Assembly (NCBI GenBank): GCA_965221655.1
Contig: OZ244906.1
Location: 1,798,001 to 1,862,000 of the forward strand
DNA: 64,000 nucleotides
Direction: 5' to 3'
From: Bin107 sp965221655
GTDB lineage: Bacteria; UBA8248
Shown: piece after piece, positions 25,117 to 34,220 of the stretch
How positions within the stretch are numbered: position 1 is the stretch's first letter
How the letters are laid out: each line of letters opens with the position of its first letter
Position numbers and translations under genes: made by a program
The notes under the pieces: model-generated
The model's database searches: none
Seen by the model: only the letters and a program-made list of their open reading frames with translations
What the model was told of the DNA's origin: nothing

Positions 25117-26123
25117 AAACGCACGAGGCCGCCCCTCGCGCCCGGGCGCGCCTTTGTGAGTTGGCGCGCGATTATTTCGGCGTCGCCGTATCCTCCGCGA
25201 CGCCCCTGCGCGGGGACGCCTCCACGCGCGCCTACGTGCGCCTCGCGCACCCGGGCGGGGCCGAGGCGACCTCGGTGGGCATGGTTTTGCCCGCACCCTT
25301 CGACAAGCACGCCCTGCCCTTTCTCGACGTGGGCGCGCACCTCGCGCAAATCGGCCTGCGCGTTCCGCGCGTCTTCACGATGGACGAGGCGGCGGGCGTC
25401 GTTCTTCTCGAGGACTGCGGGGACGAATCGCTCGAAGACGCCTGGCGCACAGGGGGGTGGCGCGGGGCGCAAACGGCCTACGAGAGAGCCGTGGACATGA
25501 TAGCCGCCATGCAGGAGGCTCCCGCCGCACCGGGCCGGGTGGCGTGTACACGTCGATTCGACGCCGCTTTTTTCACGGACGAGCTGCGCCACACCCGCAC
25601 GTATGCGTTCGAGCGTCTTTTGGGCATGGAGACCGACGCGCGGGCACTGGACGCGGCGTTTTTTGCGCTCTGCGAGGAGGTTTGCCGCTCCCCGTTTCGC
25701 CTCACCCACCGCGACTACCACTCCCGCAACCTGATGGTCGCGGGGGAGGCGGTGTACGTTCTCGACTTTCAGGACGCGCGCATGGGACCCGCCCTCTACG
25801 ACCTCGCCTCGCTTGCCTTCGACAGCTACGTCGACCTGGGCGCGGCGCGCGCGCGACTCCTCGCCCGCTACTGGGAGACTTGCGGCCACCGCCACTTCTC
25901 GGATAAAGAAGAATACGAACACGCCCTTCGCGCGACGGCCATTCAGCGCAACCTCAAGGCCATCGGCACGTTCGCCTATCAAAAGGCGGCGCGCGGAGCG
26001 GAGCGCTACCTCGCAAGCATTCCCCACACCGTGGGGATGCTCCGCGAACATTTCGACGAAAGAAGAGACCTCGCCCGCTTGCGGGGTCTGCTCGAGCGTT
26101 TTCTCGACGCGCTTGTTACCTAA
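25113..26123 (+). CDS. amgK: AmgK-like sugar kinase (N-acetylmuramate/N-acetylglucosamine anomeric kinase)
   Basis: 336-residue protein of the aminoglycoside phosphotransferase fold. Seen: catalytic loop THRDYHSRNLMV with Asp201 and Asn206, metal Asp218 in VLDFQDARMGPALYDLASL, and an N-terminal GDASTRAYVR. These motifs match AmgK, which phosphorylates MurNAc/GlcNAc at C1 in peptidoglycan recycling. The usual partner MurU (uridylyltransferase) is not adjacent. The GTG start at 25113 overlaps the upstream stop. With NagZ at 29.8 kb it supports an amino-sugar theme. The family is sure; the substrate is inferred. Confidence 0.78.
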   Translation: MKTHEAAPRARARLCELARDYFGVAVSSATPLRGDASTRAYVRLAHPGGAEATSVGMVLPAPFDKHALPFLDVGAHLAQIGLRVPRVFTMDEAAGVVLLEDCGDESLEDAWRTGGWRGAQTAYERAVDMIAAMQEAPAAPGRVACTRRFDAAFFTDELRHTRTYAFERLLGMETDARALDAAFFALCEEVCRSPFRLTHRDYHSRNLMVAGEAVYVLDFQDARMGPALYDLASLAFDSYVDLGAARARLLARYWETCGHRHFSDKEEYEHALRATAIQRNLKAIGTFAYQKAARGAERYLASIPHTVGMLREHFDERRDLARLRGLLERFLDALVT

Positions 26124-26138
26124 AGGAGCCTGCCCCTT

Positions 26139-26735
26139 TTGAATTTTCTGAAAAAGGCCTTTCTCACCTCGGTCGAGTTGTGCCTCTACGACTTTCAATA
26201 CCCCGCCGAAGTACCGCCGAGCGAGGCGAGAATCGAGGTCGAGCACGTCATCCTCGAGGCCGGCTCGCCCGAACGAGGCCTCATATCCGACGTGCAGGGC
26301 GAGTACCTGACGAGCCGGCGCTTCGAACGGGGCGAGAAGTGCTTCGCGGCACTCGAGAACGGCAGGGCGGTGAGCTACATCTGGGGCGCGCGCGGGGTCG
26401 TGGGCGTGGAGGAAATCGACCTGGCCGTCCGGCCCGAGGCTACTGAAATCTATCTCTACGACGCCTTCACCCTTGAGCCCTGGCGGGGGAAGAACCTCTA
26501 CCCCTCGGTGCTGCGGCGCGCTCTGGAGTACGGCCAGGAACTCGGCCTTCGCCGCTCGCTCATCTTCGTGGAATCGCAGAACGCGGCCTCCAGGCGCGGG
26601 GTGACCAAGGCGGGCTTCACCCAGTTTCAGACGCTCTACCACAAAAGACTCTTCCTCTTCAGCTGCTCGCGCCTCTCAGACCCCCTGGCGGACCACCCCC
26701 CGGCCCGGTTCGTCGCCCTGGACCAGGCGACCTGA
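26139..26735 (+). CDS. GNAT family N-acetyltransferase
   Basis: 198-residue acetyltransferase-like protein. Seen: IYLYDAFTLEPWRGKNLYPSV as the strand 4/helix 3 acetyl-CoA segment (the Q/RxxGxG/A loop is altered to WRGKNLY) and FVESQNAASRRGVTKAGF as the C-terminal motif B. TTG 26139 is preceded by AAAGGAG about 10 nt upstream. It lies 15 nt after the AmgK-like gene. The acceptor is probably an amine or amino sugar, by context only. Confidence 0.72.
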   Translation: MNFLKKAFLTSVELCLYDFQYPAEVPPSEARIEVEHVILEAGSPERGLISDVQGEYLTSRRFERGEKCFAALENGRAVSYIWGARGVVGVEEIDLAVRPEATEIYLYDAFTLEPWRGKNLYPSVLRRALEYGQELGLRRSLIFVESQNAASRRGVTKAGFTQFQTLYHKRLFLFSCSRLSDPLADHPPARFVALDQAT

Positions 26736-26758
26736 GCCGCGCGCGCGAAGGATTCCCG

Positions 26759-27766
26759 ATGACGCGAACCTCTCGCCTGCACACCGAGGCGTTCACCACG
26801 CCCGAGGCGTTCACGGCACTCGCCCCGCAGTGGCGCGCGCTGATGGCGGCTTCTGCCCACGCACATCCTTTCTACGACCCCGCCTGGCACGCTGCCTGGT
26901 GGAAAAACTTTGGGGCGGGGGAGCTGCTGGTCTACGCGGTGCGCGACGAGGCGGGCGCGCTCGTGGCGGCGGCGCCTTTCGTTCTCGACCCAGGCGGGCG
27001 GCTGCGGCTCACGGGGGGAGAAGACCTATCGGACTATCTCGACGTCGTGGCCGCCGAGGGAGCGCACCTGGCCGCCTGGCGGGAGATTCTCGCCGCCCTG
27101 CACGCCCCCGACGCTCCTGCGTGGCGCGAACTCCACCTGCGGGGAATCCCCGAGGCGTCGCCCACCATCGCCGCCCTCGAGAAGTTGACGGAAGGAGCCG
27201 CCGCGATCGCCGAGGAAGAGGTCTGCCCCGTCATCGCCCTGCCCGCATCGTGGGAAGAATACGCCGCGACCCTCGCCTCGAAGGACGAGCGCGACCTGCG
27301 CCGCAAGATGCGAAAAGCGAACATGGAGGAGGGGCTAGCCTACGAGAAAACGGACGCACAAGAAACGCTCGCGCGCGATTTGGAGGACTTCATCGCCCTG
27401 CACGCCCTCAGCCAGCCGGAGAAGGCGGATTTTTGGAACCCGGCGCGCAAGGCCTTTTTCGAGGACGTGTGCCGCGAGATGCTGGCTCTGGGCCTGCTCG
27501 ACTTGACCGTCATGCGGGTGGACGGCCATCCCGTGGCGGCGAACCTCTCCTTCGACTACGCCAACCGCATCTATCTCTACAACTCGGGCTTCGACCCGGT
27601 GGAACGCGAGCTGAGCGGCGGGCTGGTGCTGCTCGCCCACAACCTGGGCGAGGCGATTCGCGCGGGGCGCGCGGCCTTCGACCTCCTGCGGGGCGACGAG
27701 CCCTACAAGTACCGCTTCGGCGCACGCGACGAGCGCGTGATGCGCGTGCGCGTGGAGCGGGGGTGA
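26759..27766 (+). CDS. GNAT-fold acyltransferase, CelD/BcsL type
   Basis: 335-residue protein of the two-lobed GNAT_6 (BioF2/CelD) family. Seen: an N-terminal lobe with HPFYDPAWHAAWWKNFG, DLSDYLDVV, KDERDLRRKMRKANMEEGL in the linker, and a second lobe with NLSFDYANRIYLYNSGFDP and AFDLLRGDEPYKYRFG, the family end motif. Members transfer acyl or aminoacyl groups to polysaccharides or peptides. It sits 23 nt after the other acetyltransferase and overlaps the region just before the glycosyltransferase start, so the genes are co-transcribed. Confidence 0.82.
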   Translation: MTRTSRLHTEAFTTPEAFTALAPQWRALMAASAHAHPFYDPAWHAAWWKNFGAGELLVYAVRDEAGALVAAAPFVLDPGGRLRLTGGEDLSDYLDVVAAEGAHLAAWREILAALHAPDAPAWRELHLRGIPEASPTIAALEKLTEGAAAIAEEEVCPVIALPASWEEYAATLASKDERDLRRKMRKANMEEGLAYEKTDAQETLARDLEDFIALHALSQPEKADFWNPARKAFFEDVCREMLALGLLDLTVMRVDGHPVAANLSFDYANRIYLYNSGFDPVERELSGGLVLLAHNLGEAIRAGRAAFDLLRGDEPYKYRFGARDERVMRVRVERG

Positions 27767-27771
27767 CGGCG

Positions 27772-29031
27772 ATGCGCCTGGCGATTCTCTCCATGCACAC
27801 CGACCCCCTGGCTCCCCTGGGGGGCGACCTGACGGGGGGCATGAACGTCTACGTGCGCGAAATCGCAAAAGCGCTCGCCGCACGCGGGGTGGCCGTGGAC
27901 GTGTTCACCCGCCTGGAATCCGAAAGCGCTGCGCGCGAAGTTGCCATCGCTCCCGGTGCGCGTCTGCTGCGCATACCCGCAGGAAAACCCGCGATGCTGG
28001 ACAAGGACGCGCAGCACGCCCTGGTGGAGGCCTTCGCGCAGGGAATCCTCGCCTCCGCACAACAAACCGGCGCGCGCTACGACGGCGTATCCGCCCACTA
28101 CTGGCTCTCGGGCCTTGCGGGCGAACGGCTGGCGGGCAGATGGGGCGTACCCCTCGCCGTGCGCTTCCACACCCTGGCCGCACGCAAAAACGCCGCCTTG
28201 CCCGTGGGGGCGCGGGGCGAGTCGGCGACACGCCTGGCGGCGGAGGCGGCCCTCGCCCGGGCGGCGGACGCGATTTTCGTCTCCTCCGCGTCTGAGGCGC
28301 ACGCCATCGGCGAGACGCCGGGCATATGCCGCGTCGTCCCCTGCGGGGTGGACCTCGAGACGTTTCGCCCACATCCCAAAGAACAGGCGCGCGCGCGTCT
28401 GGGGCTTGCGCCCGGTGCCGCCTGCGTTCTGGGCGTCGGCCGCATCGAGCCCGTCAAGGGTCTCGACCGCCTCATACGCGCCTTCGCCGCGGTGTGCGCG
28501 CAAATGCCCGGGCGCGAGGCGCACCTGCTCCACGTGGGCGGCGAGACACGCGCGGGCGCGGCGGGGCCAAAGCTGTGCCCAGAGGATTTCGCCTCGCCCG
28601 CACAGGGGGCGGAGGTCGCGCGCCTGATGCGCCTCGCCCGCGCGTACGGAGTGGGGGAGAGGGTAACCTTTCTGGGTGCGAAGCCCCAGGATGCGCTCCC
28701 CGTCTACTATTCCGCCGCTGATCTGTTCGCCCTGCCCTCGCGGTATGAGAGCTTCGGCATCGCCGCTCTTGAGGCCGCGGCCTGCGGGCTGCCCACGCTC
28801 GCCTTCGACGTGGGCGGCGTGGCCTCCTCGGTCGGGGAGGGCGAAAGCGGCCACCTGATACCGGAGGGCGACCTCCCCGCCTACGGGCGCAAGATGCGCG
28901 AGATGCTCGATGCCCCGCGCCTGCGTCCGCGCGCATGGGCCGAGGCCTTTGCCTGGCCGCGCGTCGCCGAGGCGGAACTCGACGTCTGGGGGGTGCTGCG
29001 CGAGGCGGCCCTCCCCTCCCGCCACGCTTGA
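27772..29031 (+). CDS. GT4 glycosyltransferase, MshA / sucrose-phosphate-synthase-like
   Basis: 419-residue retaining glycosyltransferase. Seen: LGGDLTGGMNVYVREIAKAL (17-36), the nucleotide-sugar loop typical of MshA and sucrose-phosphate synthase; HYWLSG; FHTLAARKNAAL; VGRIEPVKGLDRLI; and ESFGIAALEAAACG, the EX7E donor motif. By recall the N-terminal half parallels mycobacterial MshA (GlcNAc to inositol phosphate) closely. The next gene is an LmbE deacetylase, the same order of chemistry as mycothiol/bacillithiol synthesis. ATG 27772 is used; GTG 27763 is an alternative. Confidence 0.85.
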   Translation: MRLAILSMHTDPLAPLGGDLTGGMNVYVREIAKALAARGVAVDVFTRLESESAAREVAIAPGARLLRIPAGKPAMLDKDAQHALVEAFAQGILASAQQTGARYDGVSAHYWLSGLAGERLAGRWGVPLAVRFHTLAARKNAALPVGARGESATRLAAEAALARAADAIFVSSASEAHAIGETPGICRVVPCGVDLETFRPHPKEQARARLGLAPGAACVLGVGRIEPVKGLDRLIRAFAAVCAQMPGREAHLLHVGGETRAGAAGPKLCPEDFASPAQGAEVARLMRLARAYGVGERVTFLGAKPQDALPVYYSAADLFALPSRYESFGIAALEAAACGLPTLAFDVGGVASSVGEGESGHLIPEGDLPAYGRKMREMLDAPRLRPRAWAEAFAWPRVAEAELDVWGVLREAALPSRHA

Positions 29032-29048
29032 GAGAAGAGGAAAAGGAA

Positions 29049-29741
29049 TTGGAACCCACGGAATTTCGCGAAGTACTCGTCATCATCGCCCACCCCGACG
29101 ACGCGGAGCTCTCCGCGGGCGGGAGCATCGCCCGCTGGGCACGCGAGGGGGCCACGGTGCGAACGGTCGTCTGCACGAACGGGGACAAGGGCACGAAAGA
29201 CGACGTCAGCCCCTTTGACCTCGCCAAGACGCGCGAGGCGGAACAACTCGAAGCCTCGCGCATCCTGGGCGTCAGGGAAACGCTTTTCTTGCGCCACCGC
29301 GACGGGGAGCTCGAGGACACGCGCGCCTTCAGAAACCAGATCGCCTTCCTGATACGCCACTTCAAGCCCGACACCATCCTCACCCACGACCCCTGGCGCA
29401 CCCACTACCAGCACCCCGACCACCAGGCCATCGGCCACGCGACCTTCAAGGCGGTGATCTACGCGCGGGATCAGCACTTTCTGCCCGAACTCGGCTACGC
29501 GGGCATCGACGCGCACCACACGAACAACCTGCTCTACCTGAATTCGCGCGAGCCGAACTTCTTCGTGGACATCACCGACACCTTCGATGCGAAAATGCGC
29601 GCGATATGCGCCCACAAATGCCAGATCAAAAACCCCGAGCAGATGGAAAAGCGCATGCGCGAGCGTCTTGAAGACGCGGGCCGCCAGGCGGGCTTCGCCG
29701 TGGCGGAGCCCTTCACCATCGCGCGGATGCGAAAGGGCTGA
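29049..29741 (+). CDS. LmbE/PIG-L family deacetylase (MshB/BshB-like)
   Basis: 230-residue zinc deacetylase of GlcNAc-containing substrates. Seen: IIAHPDDAELSAGG with zinc His15, catalytic Asp17 and zinc Asp18, and YQHPDHQA with zinc His122 or His125. Family members remove the acetyl group from GlcNAc-inositol (MshB), GlcNAc-malate (BshB), lipids or chitobiose. TTG 29049 has AAAAGGA directly upstream. It lies 17 nt after the MshA-like transferase, which could supply its substrate. Confidence 0.87.
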   Translation: MEPTEFREVLVIIAHPDDAELSAGGSIARWAREGATVRTVVCTNGDKGTKDDVSPFDLAKTREAEQLEASRILGVRETLFLRHRDGELEDTRAFRNQIAFLIRHFKPDTILTHDPWRTHYQHPDHQAIGHATFKAVIYARDQHFLPELGYAGIDAHHTNNLLYLNSREPNFFVDITDTFDAKMRAICAHKCQIKNPEQMEKRMRERLEDAGRQAGFAVAEPFTIARMRKG

Positions 29742-29749
29742 GGGCAGGC

Positions 29750-30823
29750 GTGCGCGCACCGACGCCGCGGGCGGGACGGCGCGTGATGGCGGGCTTTGAG
29801 GGCGCGCAAGCCCCGCCCGCACTCATCAAGCGGGTGCGCGCGGGAGAGGTCGGCGGCGTTATTTTGTTTCAGCGCAACGTGGAGTCCGCCGTCCAGGTCG
29901 CCGCCCTCCTCCGGGCGTTGCAGGACGCCGCCCGCTCCTCGCCGAGCGGTGAACCCCTCCTGGTGGGAATCGACCAGGAGGGCGGGCGCGTAAACCGACT
30001 CTCGCCGGATTTCACGACGTTTCCGCCGGCGCGCGCGTTTGGCCGCGCGGGCGAGGCCGCCCTCGCGCGCGAGGCCGCCCGCATCACGGGGCGCGAACTC
30101 GCCGCCGTGGGCGTGAACGTGAACTTCGCCCCCGTGGCGGACGTTCTCACGAATCCGGATTGCGCCGTCATCGGCGACCGCGCCTACGGGGAGGAACCCG
30201 AGGTCGTCGCCCGCATGGCGGAGGCCGTCGCCGCAGGTCTGGCCGAGGGCGGCGTGGCCGCGTGCGCCAAGCACTTTCCCGGCATCGGCGACATGGCGCC
30301 CGACCCCCACGAGGTGCTGCCCGCGTGCGACCTCGCACCCGACACCCTGCGGGCGCGTGAGTTGCTCGCGTTTCGCCGTCTCATGGCAAACCCGCCCGCC
30401 TGCGTCATGGTGGCCCACGCCGTCTACACACAAATCGACCCCGACGCCCCCGCCAGCCTCTCGCCCCGCTTTTTGCGCGACATTCTGCGCGGGGAGGTCG
30501 GCTTCGGCGGCGTCTCCATCACCGATGACCTCGATATGGGCGCGATAGAGGGCACCGCCGGCGCCGCCCTGCGCGCGGTGGAGGCGGGGGCCGACGTCGC
30601 CCTCATCTGTCATTCGCAAGACGCACAGCAAGAGGCGGTCGCCGCCATCGCACGCGCGATTGCGCAGGGCCGCATACCCGGCGAGGAGGCTTCTGCCGGG
30701 CGGATACGGAAGATGAAGGAGGTTTGGGCACGCCCGGCAGTCGACCCCGCCGTCGTGGGTTGTGCGGAGCACCTGCGCGCGCGCGAGCGCATTCTCAAAG
30801 CTCTGGAGCGCGCCCGGCCCTAG
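29750..30823 (+). CDS. nagZ: Beta-N-acetylhexosaminidase (GH3, NagZ-like)
   Basis: 357-residue GH3 hexosaminidase. Seen: VGGVILFQRN (34-43), GIDQEGGRVNRL (73-84), KHFPG (174-178) with the catalytic Asp185/His187 dyad in PDPHEVLP, and the nucleophile Asp259 in SITDDLDMGA. The common KHFPGHG reads KHFPGIG, a minor change. It removes GlcNAc from muropeptides in cell-wall recycling. No signal peptide, as expected for a cytoplasmic enzyme. The start is GTG 29750; an ATG at 29786 is possible. Its stop shares CTAG with the convergent ychF stop. Confidence 0.88.
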   Translation: MRAPTPRAGRRVMAGFEGAQAPPALIKRVRAGEVGGVILFQRNVESAVQVAALLRALQDAARSSPSGEPLLVGIDQEGGRVNRLSPDFTTFPPARAFGRAGEAALAREAARITGRELAAVGVNVNFAPVADVLTNPDCAVIGDRAYGEEPEVVARMAEAVAAGLAEGGVAACAKHFPGIGDMAPDPHEVLPACDLAPDTLRARELLAFRRLMANPPACVMVAHAVYTQIDPDAPASLSPRFLRDILRGEVGFGGVSITDDLDMGAIEGTAGAALRAVEAGADVALICHSQDAQQEAVAAIARAIAQGRIPGEEASAGRIRKMKEVWARPAVDPAVVGCAEHLRARERILKALERARP

Positions 30824-31872
30824 ACGTTGAAGCGCACGTGCATGATGTCGCCGTCGCGCACCACGTAGCCCTTCCCCTCAAGCCTGAGCGTGCCCTTCTC
30901 GCGCGCGGCGGCGAGCGAACCCACCGCCGTGAAATCCTCATAAGAGACGACTTCCGCGCGAATGAAGCCGCGCTCGAGGTCCGAATGAATCGTCCCCGCC
31001 GCGTGGTGGGCGATGGTGCCCGCACGAATCGGCCAGGCGCGCACCTCATCCTCCCCCACGGTGAAGAAACAACAAAGGTCGAGCAAATCGAACGACGCCC
31101 GAATCACGCGGTCGCGCGCGGGCGATTCCAGAGCGTAGTCCGCCAGAAAGGCCGCGCGCTCGCCTTCCGGCAGTTGCGCAATCTCCTCCTCCAGTCGCGC
31201 CGCGAGCGCCACGGGCCGCTCCCCGTCCAGCTCCGCGAAGGCAGCGGCGTCCGCCGCCTGCTCCTCGCCCACGTTTACCACCACGAGCAGCGGCTTGGCC
31301 GAGAGGAACCCGAAGCCCTTGAGGAGGCGCGCGCTTTTCTCGTCGAGCTCCACCGTGCGCAGCGGACGCCCCTCTTCGAGCACCCCGCGCATCGCGCCCA
31401 GCAGGGCGAACTCCGCGGCCTCGGCGGCGTCTTTTTTGACGCGCACGAGTTTCTCCAGCCGCTCGAGACGCCGCTCCACCACCGCCAGGTCGCGCAGAAT
31501 CAGGTCGACGCGAATGTCGGCCAAATCCCGCGCCGGATCGACGCTCTCCTTTGGGTGCGGAACGCCCGCGTCCTCAAACGCACGCACCACGGCGAGCAGC
31601 GCGTCCGCACCCTCGAGTGCCTGGGGGATGACCTCCGCCCCCTTGTCCGCCTCACCCAGCCCTTGCGCGTCCACGAAGTTCACGGCGGCGTAGGTGGTCT
31701 TTCTGGGTTGGAAGATCGCACTGAGCCCATCCACCCGCGGGTCGGCCACCCGGGCTGCGCCCACGTTCACGCGCGCGGCGCCATAGCCGCCCGTCGAGGC
31801 GGCGCCGCCCGTCAGCGCGTTGAACAGGGTGGTCTTGCCGCTTGCAGCAGGGCCGATGATTCCGATTTTCAC
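30820..31872 (-). CDS. ychF: YchF/OLA1-family ATPase, divergent P-loop
   Basis: 350-residue YchF-family protein, slightly shorter than the usual 363. Seen: a P-loop GPAASGKTT (7-15) where typical YchF has a PNVGKST-type loop, an altered FVDAQGL switch, VVNVGEE at the ATP-specificity position, and the C-terminal TGS domain with VRAWPIRAGT, GTIHSDLERGFIRAEVVSYEDF split by conserved positions, and RDGDIMHVRFNV at the end. It binds ribosomes and hydrolyses ATP in relatives. The P-loop divergence suggests a paralogue rather than the housekeeping copy. Confidence 0.85.
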   Translation of the reverse strand: MKIGIIGPAASGKTTLFNALTGGAASTGGYGAARVNVGAARVADPRVDGLSAIFQPRKTTYAAVNFVDAQGLGEADKGAEVIPQALEGADALLAVVRAFEDAGVPHPKESVDPARDLADIRVDLILRDLAVVERRLERLEKLVRVKKDAAEAAEFALLGAMRGVLEEGRPLRTVELDEKSARLLKGFGFLSAKPLLVVVNVGEEQAADAAAFAELDGERPVALAARLEEEIAQLPEGERAAFLADYALESPARDRVIRASFDLLDLCCFFTVGEDEVRAWPIRAGTIAHHAAGTIHSDLERGFIRAEVVSYEDFTAVGSLAAAREKGTLRLEGKGYVVRDGDIMHVRFNV

Positions 31873-31960
31873 TGCGCACGCTCCTCACTAAGCCGCCCGA
31901 AACGAGGCGCGAGTGTACAAAGAACGGATGCGGGGGGTCAAAAGAGATAGGGGGGAGGCT

Positions 31961-34186
31961 TCACCCCACCCGGCGGGCGTAGAGCGGGCTGGACCACGCC
32001 TGGCCGCCGTCGGCTTGCAAGACGCGCACCCAGTAGGGGTTCGTGGCGTCCACCGCCGCCTCTTCGTCGGTGAAGGAGAAGCGCGCGCTCCAGTCGCTCA
32101 AGTTCTCCGCCACCGCGCAGACGAGCACGCGCGCGTTCACGCCGCCCGCGTCGAACGTGTGCGGCTGTGCGGAAACCTCGCCCAGGGGAAGCCGAAAGGT
32201 CGTCTGCTCGCTAAAAAACGTGAGAACGGCGTCGTCGGGAGCTTCCACGTCGATGAACACGCCGTCCGGATCGCCCGAGGTGGCGGTGGAAAAGCGCAGC
32301 AGCTTGTTCGATACGCGCACGAGCGAGTCGTCGTACTGATCCAGAGCGTAGGGAACGTGGGAGAGAATGGCACCCTTATCCAGTGCGATTCCGCCGCGCC
32401 AGAGAATTCTTTTGTCGCGCCCGCTCTTTTGGCTCACCCCGCTCCACTCCACGCGGATGCGGCGCGCCCGCCCCCCGCCCCGGGGGACGTTCAGCGGGTG
32501 GCGGTGGATGGTCTCGCCCCCGCGCTTGAGCTCCACGTCCAGAAGCGGGGCGGTGCCGTGGACTTCCACTCCGATAGTGGGTGCGCCCTCCACCTCGAAG
32601 GATTCTCCCATCCACCGCTCCCCGCAGGAGGTCTTGAGGTATATCCGCTCCCCGTTGGTGGCGTAGGTGCGCCTTGCGCCCATGGCCTCCCAGACGGCCT
32701 CGCGCGTGAGATCGCGCGCGTAGACGCCCATGAGGCCGCCCTTCACGTCAAAGGTGACGACGTTATTCGAGCGTCTGTTCGGGTAGACCAGCCCCTGGCG
32801 GCCCGTGTGGTCGTCGCTGCCGCCGATGAAGCCCACCTCGAAGCCGCGTGCGAGCACCTCTTCCGCAAACCACTCGAAGGTGCCGTGGTGGGAGTGCACC
32901 TCGGCGAGACGCACGAACTCAGGGTCAAAGAAATCCAGATTGCACGCCCGCCCACCCACGTGGGCCACGCTCATCACGTCGCTGCGCCCGCGAAACGTCT
33001 CCCACAGAGCCGAGATGGGGTATCTGTCCGTGGCGACGTCTGCGAGATCGTCCACGCCCGCGTGCGAGCTTCTGTGGATCGTGCCTTCCCCGCCCGCGTA
33101 GTAGACGTTGTAGTCCCCGCCGCCCGCGCGCGGCCCCGACCACTCATAGCCCAGAAGGGTCACGAACCGCCCCGGCTCGTTGAACGCCGCACAGGCGCGC
33201 TTCACCTCCTCCCAATCCTCTCCGCGGACGCGGAAGTCGTTGCCCTGCCAGGCGGCCACGTCCACCCCCGCCTTATCGCGCGCGAAGCGAAAGTATTCCT
33301 CCACCGTGCCTGTGCCGACGGTCGAGCGCGTCTGTCCGTGCACGTCCCCCCAGAAAAGGGCGTAGGGCGCATCGGGTTCACGCGGCAGAATCGGCGGGCC
33401 AAGCGCAAGCCGCCCTGCGGAATCCTCCAGACGCAGGCGGTAGGGGCCGGCGCCCGTGAGGCGCGCACCGCCCGCGCGCACCGCACCGCCGTCCGCAGGC
33501 GAGAGCTCGGCCCGCGCGGGTGCGGCATCGCCCGCGCGCCAGTTCGAGAGGCTCTTTTTGACGCCCACCTCGCCCGTGAACTCCTCCGCCGGGTTTCCCC
33601 ACGTGTCCACCGCGCGGACGAGCACCGCAAACTCCTCTCCGCGCGCGGGCGTCTGCGGGCAGACGAGCTGCCACTCTTCGGGCGCGCCGCCCACCACGCG
33701 AATCGCGGGGTCTTCTGCGAGCTCGTAGAAATGCTTGCGGTTGAAGGTGTCCACCACCACCTTGAAGGTGTGGCGCGCCTCGGGGAAGGTTTGCGCGCGC
33801 ATGCCGGGGCCGCCGCCGCTCGTGTCGCCCAGAACGAGCGTTACCTCATCGCCGGGGCACAGGAAGCCGCGCGCCACCCGTATGGCGATTCCCGAGCGCC
33901 AGTCGTCGAGATAGCCCTGCTCCTGGTAGGAGAGCGCCAGGCCAACCTGCGCGTTCGAGCACGAGGCGCTCACGTAGCCCGACGCGGCGGGGTCGGTGAA
34001 CTGGGGAATCTCCATGTCGCTCGAAAGACGCTTGCACACCAGAATCTGTGCACCCTCGTCCACCCCGTACGTGCCCGCAGTGAACACGACGCGCCGGGTG
34101 AAGAACGCCCCCGCCACGATGGGGTCAGCCGGCTCCACGCGGGCGCGGCCCACGTCGAAGCGATACGGGTCGAGGCGTTTGTCCAT
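31961..34186 (-). CDS. DUF3604 (PHP-like) protein
   Basis: 741-residue DUF3604 family protein, no signal peptide. Seen: an N-terminal beta-sandwich region (1-280), then a PHP-like metal site beginning LFWGDVHGQT near residue 290, continuing with GYEWSGP, SVAHVGGRACN, EVHSHHGTFEW and FIGGSDDHTGR, which are multiple His/Asp ligands in the order of metal-dependent phosphoesterase-like folds, and a C-terminal beta-rich domain. The family is common in marine and soil heterotrophs and its substrate is unknown. It lies 88 nt upstream of ychF on the same strand. Confidence 0.85.
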   Translation of the reverse strand: MDKRLDPYRFDVGRARVEPADPIVAGAFFTRRVVFTAGTYGVDEGAQILVCKRLSSDMEIPQFTDPAASGYVSASCSNAQVGLALSYQEQGYLDDWRSGIAIRVARGFLCPGDEVTLVLGDTSGGGPGMRAQTFPEARHTFKVVVDTFNRKHFYELAEDPAIRVVGGAPEEWQLVCPQTPARGEEFAVLVRAVDTWGNPAEEFTGEVGVKKSLSNWRAGDAAPARAELSPADGGAVRAGGARLTGAGPYRLRLEDSAGRLALGPPILPREPDAPYALFWGDVHGQTRSTVGTGTVEEYFRFARDKAGVDVAAWQGNDFRVRGEDWEEVKRACAAFNEPGRFVTLLGYEWSGPRAGGGDYNVYYAGGEGTIHRSSHAGVDDLADVATDRYPISALWETFRGRSDVMSVAHVGGRACNLDFFDPEFVRLAEVHSHHGTFEWFAEEVLARGFEVGFIGGSDDHTGRQGLVYPNRRSNNVVTFDVKGGLMGVYARDLTREAVWEAMGARRTYATNGERIYLKTSCGERWMGESFEVEGAPTIGVEVHGTAPLLDVELKRGGETIHRHPLNVPRGGGRARRIRVEWSGVSQKSGRDKRILWRGGIALDKGAILSHVPYALDQYDDSLVRVSNKLLRFSTATSGDPDGVFIDVEAPDDAVLTFFSEQTTFRLPLGEVSAQPHTFDAGGVNARVLVCAVAENLSDWSARFSFTDEEAAVDATNPYWVRVLQADGGQAWSSPLYARRVG

Positions 34187-34220
34187 CAGAGGCGCTCCTC
34201 AGGTGCGGTGCGGGCCATTA

